From: Alphaproteobacteria bacterium
Lineage (GTDB): Bacteria; Pseudomonadota; Alphaproteobacteria; Reyranellales; Reyranellaceae
Assembly (NCBI GenBank): GCA_016870115.1
Contig: VGCH01000004.1
Span: forward strand, 140,136-204,135
Direction of reading: 5' to 3'
DNA length: 64,000 nt
This document shows, piece after piece, positions 63,571 through 64,000 of the stretch; position 1 is the first letter of the stretch, and the number at the start of each line of letters is the position of its first letter. The notes under the pieces are model-generated. The model saw only the letters and a list, made by a program, of their open reading frames with translations. It was not told the origin of the DNA and searched no databases. Position numbers and translations under genes: made by a program.

Positions 63571-63876
63571 CTAGCCCCGCCTCCACACGCAGCCGCGCCC
63601 ATGCACGCCGCGCCCGGCGGCCCGGGCCTCGATCTCCAGCGCCGCGTAGTCGCGGCTGTATCGGGTGAAGGCCCACGCCAGCCCTTCTCGGACCATCGTC
63701 GCGGACAGGTCCACGCCATCCGCCCGGCACAGCGCGACTACCCGGCCCCATCGGTCCCGGTCTCGTGGCTCGCACGCGACCGCGCGCCCGGCCATCAACT
63801 CCGCCAGCCTATCGCGCGCGACGATGCCGGCGGGCCAGTCCCCGCAGCGGTCCGTGATTTCGGGGGCGTCGATTGG
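63571..63876 (-). pseudogene. Thermonuclease (SNase-like) fragment
   Basis: Part of a Staphylococcal-nuclease-type protein: PIDAPEITDRCGDWPAGIVARDRLAELMAGRAVACEPRDRDRWGRVVALCRADGVDLSATMVREGLAWAFTRYS. It has IDAPE (an Asp/Glu metal and catalytic pair), and CEPRDRDRWGRVVA, whose Glu and Arg are catalytic in SNase. The N-terminal signal and first strands are lost at the IS element boundary near 63880, and the C-terminus runs into the transposase remnant (GRGCVWRRG). Disrupted on both sides. Confidence 0.78.
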
Positions 63877-63885
63877 TCCTCCCCC

Positions 63886-64000
63886 TGAAAAGTGGTCCGC
63901 CCTGAACTATGTCTTTTGACAAGAAGGAGGACTGCAATGCCGAAGAAGAGGCACAAGCCTGAAGAGATCGTTTCGAGACTCCGACAAGCCGATGTCTTGA
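63886..64000 (+). mobile_element. 5' end of an IS3-family insertion sequence (continues beyond window)
   Basis: Starts near TGAAAAGTGGTCCGCCCTGA (63886 on), the probable inverted-repeat end, right where the thermonuclease similarity stops. An orfA transposase begins 51 bases in. The other end lies outside the window. Confidence 0.7.
63937..64000 (+). CDS. IS3-family transposase OrfA, N-terminal part
   Basis: MPKKRHKPEEIVSRLRQADVL, the standard opening of OrfA of the IS407 group, which binds the inverted repeat through a helix-turn-helix. AAGGAGG (63924-63930) lies 6 bases before ATG 63937. The gene runs off the window. Confidence 0.85.
   Translation, partial: MPKKRHKPEEIVSRLRQADVL

Overview
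The window is GC-rich chromosomal DNA that looks like an alphaproteobacterium. The evidence is gene order: a separate F0 ATP synthase operon in the order I-a-c-b'-b, ispH-thrB-rnhA followed by a peroxiredoxin, split gcvPA/gcvPB behind a glycine riboswitch, and DUF4169/ribbon-helix-helix proteins. The abundance of Bug-type binding proteins, CaiB transferases and LLM oxidoreductases suggests a Rhodospirillales/Reyranella-like soil or water bacterium, but this is inferred from gene style and no marker gene settles it.

Layout. 1-8.3 kb: 5' end of typA, a small RHH protein, a nitroreductase, an AsmA protein, DUF4169, a divergent HxlR regulator/SDR pair, an nhaA with a disrupted start, and a Bax-inhibitor-1 membrane protein. 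8.4-12.9 kb: a ybbA-ybbP-like ABC exporter divergent from a tesA-like esterase and thpR. 13-23.8 kb: a catabolic accessory block with a TauD-like dioxygenase, LLM monooxygenase, acyl-CoA synthetase, phosphotriesterase-like hydrolase, Bug binding protein, a dimethylformamidase-like amidase paired with an N-carbamoylase-like hydrolase, a cysteine-dioxygenase-like protein and a CaiB CoA-transferase. 23.8-28 kb: a lytic transglycosylase and a large cupin plus four-rhodanese fusion. 28-30.7 kb: the F0 operon with its own promoter and terminator. 30.7-36.7 kb: the glycine cleavage operon gcvT-H-PA-PB with a tandem glycine riboswitch, followed by a frameshifted redoxin/2OG-oxygenase gene. 36.9-39.7 kb: a PhnD-like binding protein with a hybrid histidine kinase. 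39.7-44.3 kb: a lipoprotein, a CDGSH protein, ispH-thrB-rnhA, a peroxiredoxin with an in-frame UGA, and an AlgH protein. 44.4-52.5 kb: indolepyruvate ferredoxin oxidoreductase, small secreted proteins, an epimerase, a hydrolase and a glycosyltransferase. 52.6-62.3 kb: a translation cluster thrS-infC-(hydrolase)-rpmI-rplT-pheS-pheT-lepA. 62.8-64 kb: tRNA-Ser(GGA), then an AT-richer foreign-looking gene, a broken transposase, a broken thermonuclease and the start of an IS3-family element.

The most notable observation is the peroxiredoxin at 43049-43531. The codon for the peroxidatic cysteine is UGA, the reading frame and family similarity continue past it, and the RNA just downstream folds into a hairpin with a bulged U and a GGU apical loop, placed much as in the E. 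coli fdhF SECIS. This supports a selenocysteine-containing peroxiredoxin. Other points of interest are the cupin-4x rhodanese fusion with alternating Asp/Cys active sites, an AUA start codon for infC, a stop codon at codon 4 of nhaA, an apparently leaderless hxlR, and long perfect palindromes between genes.
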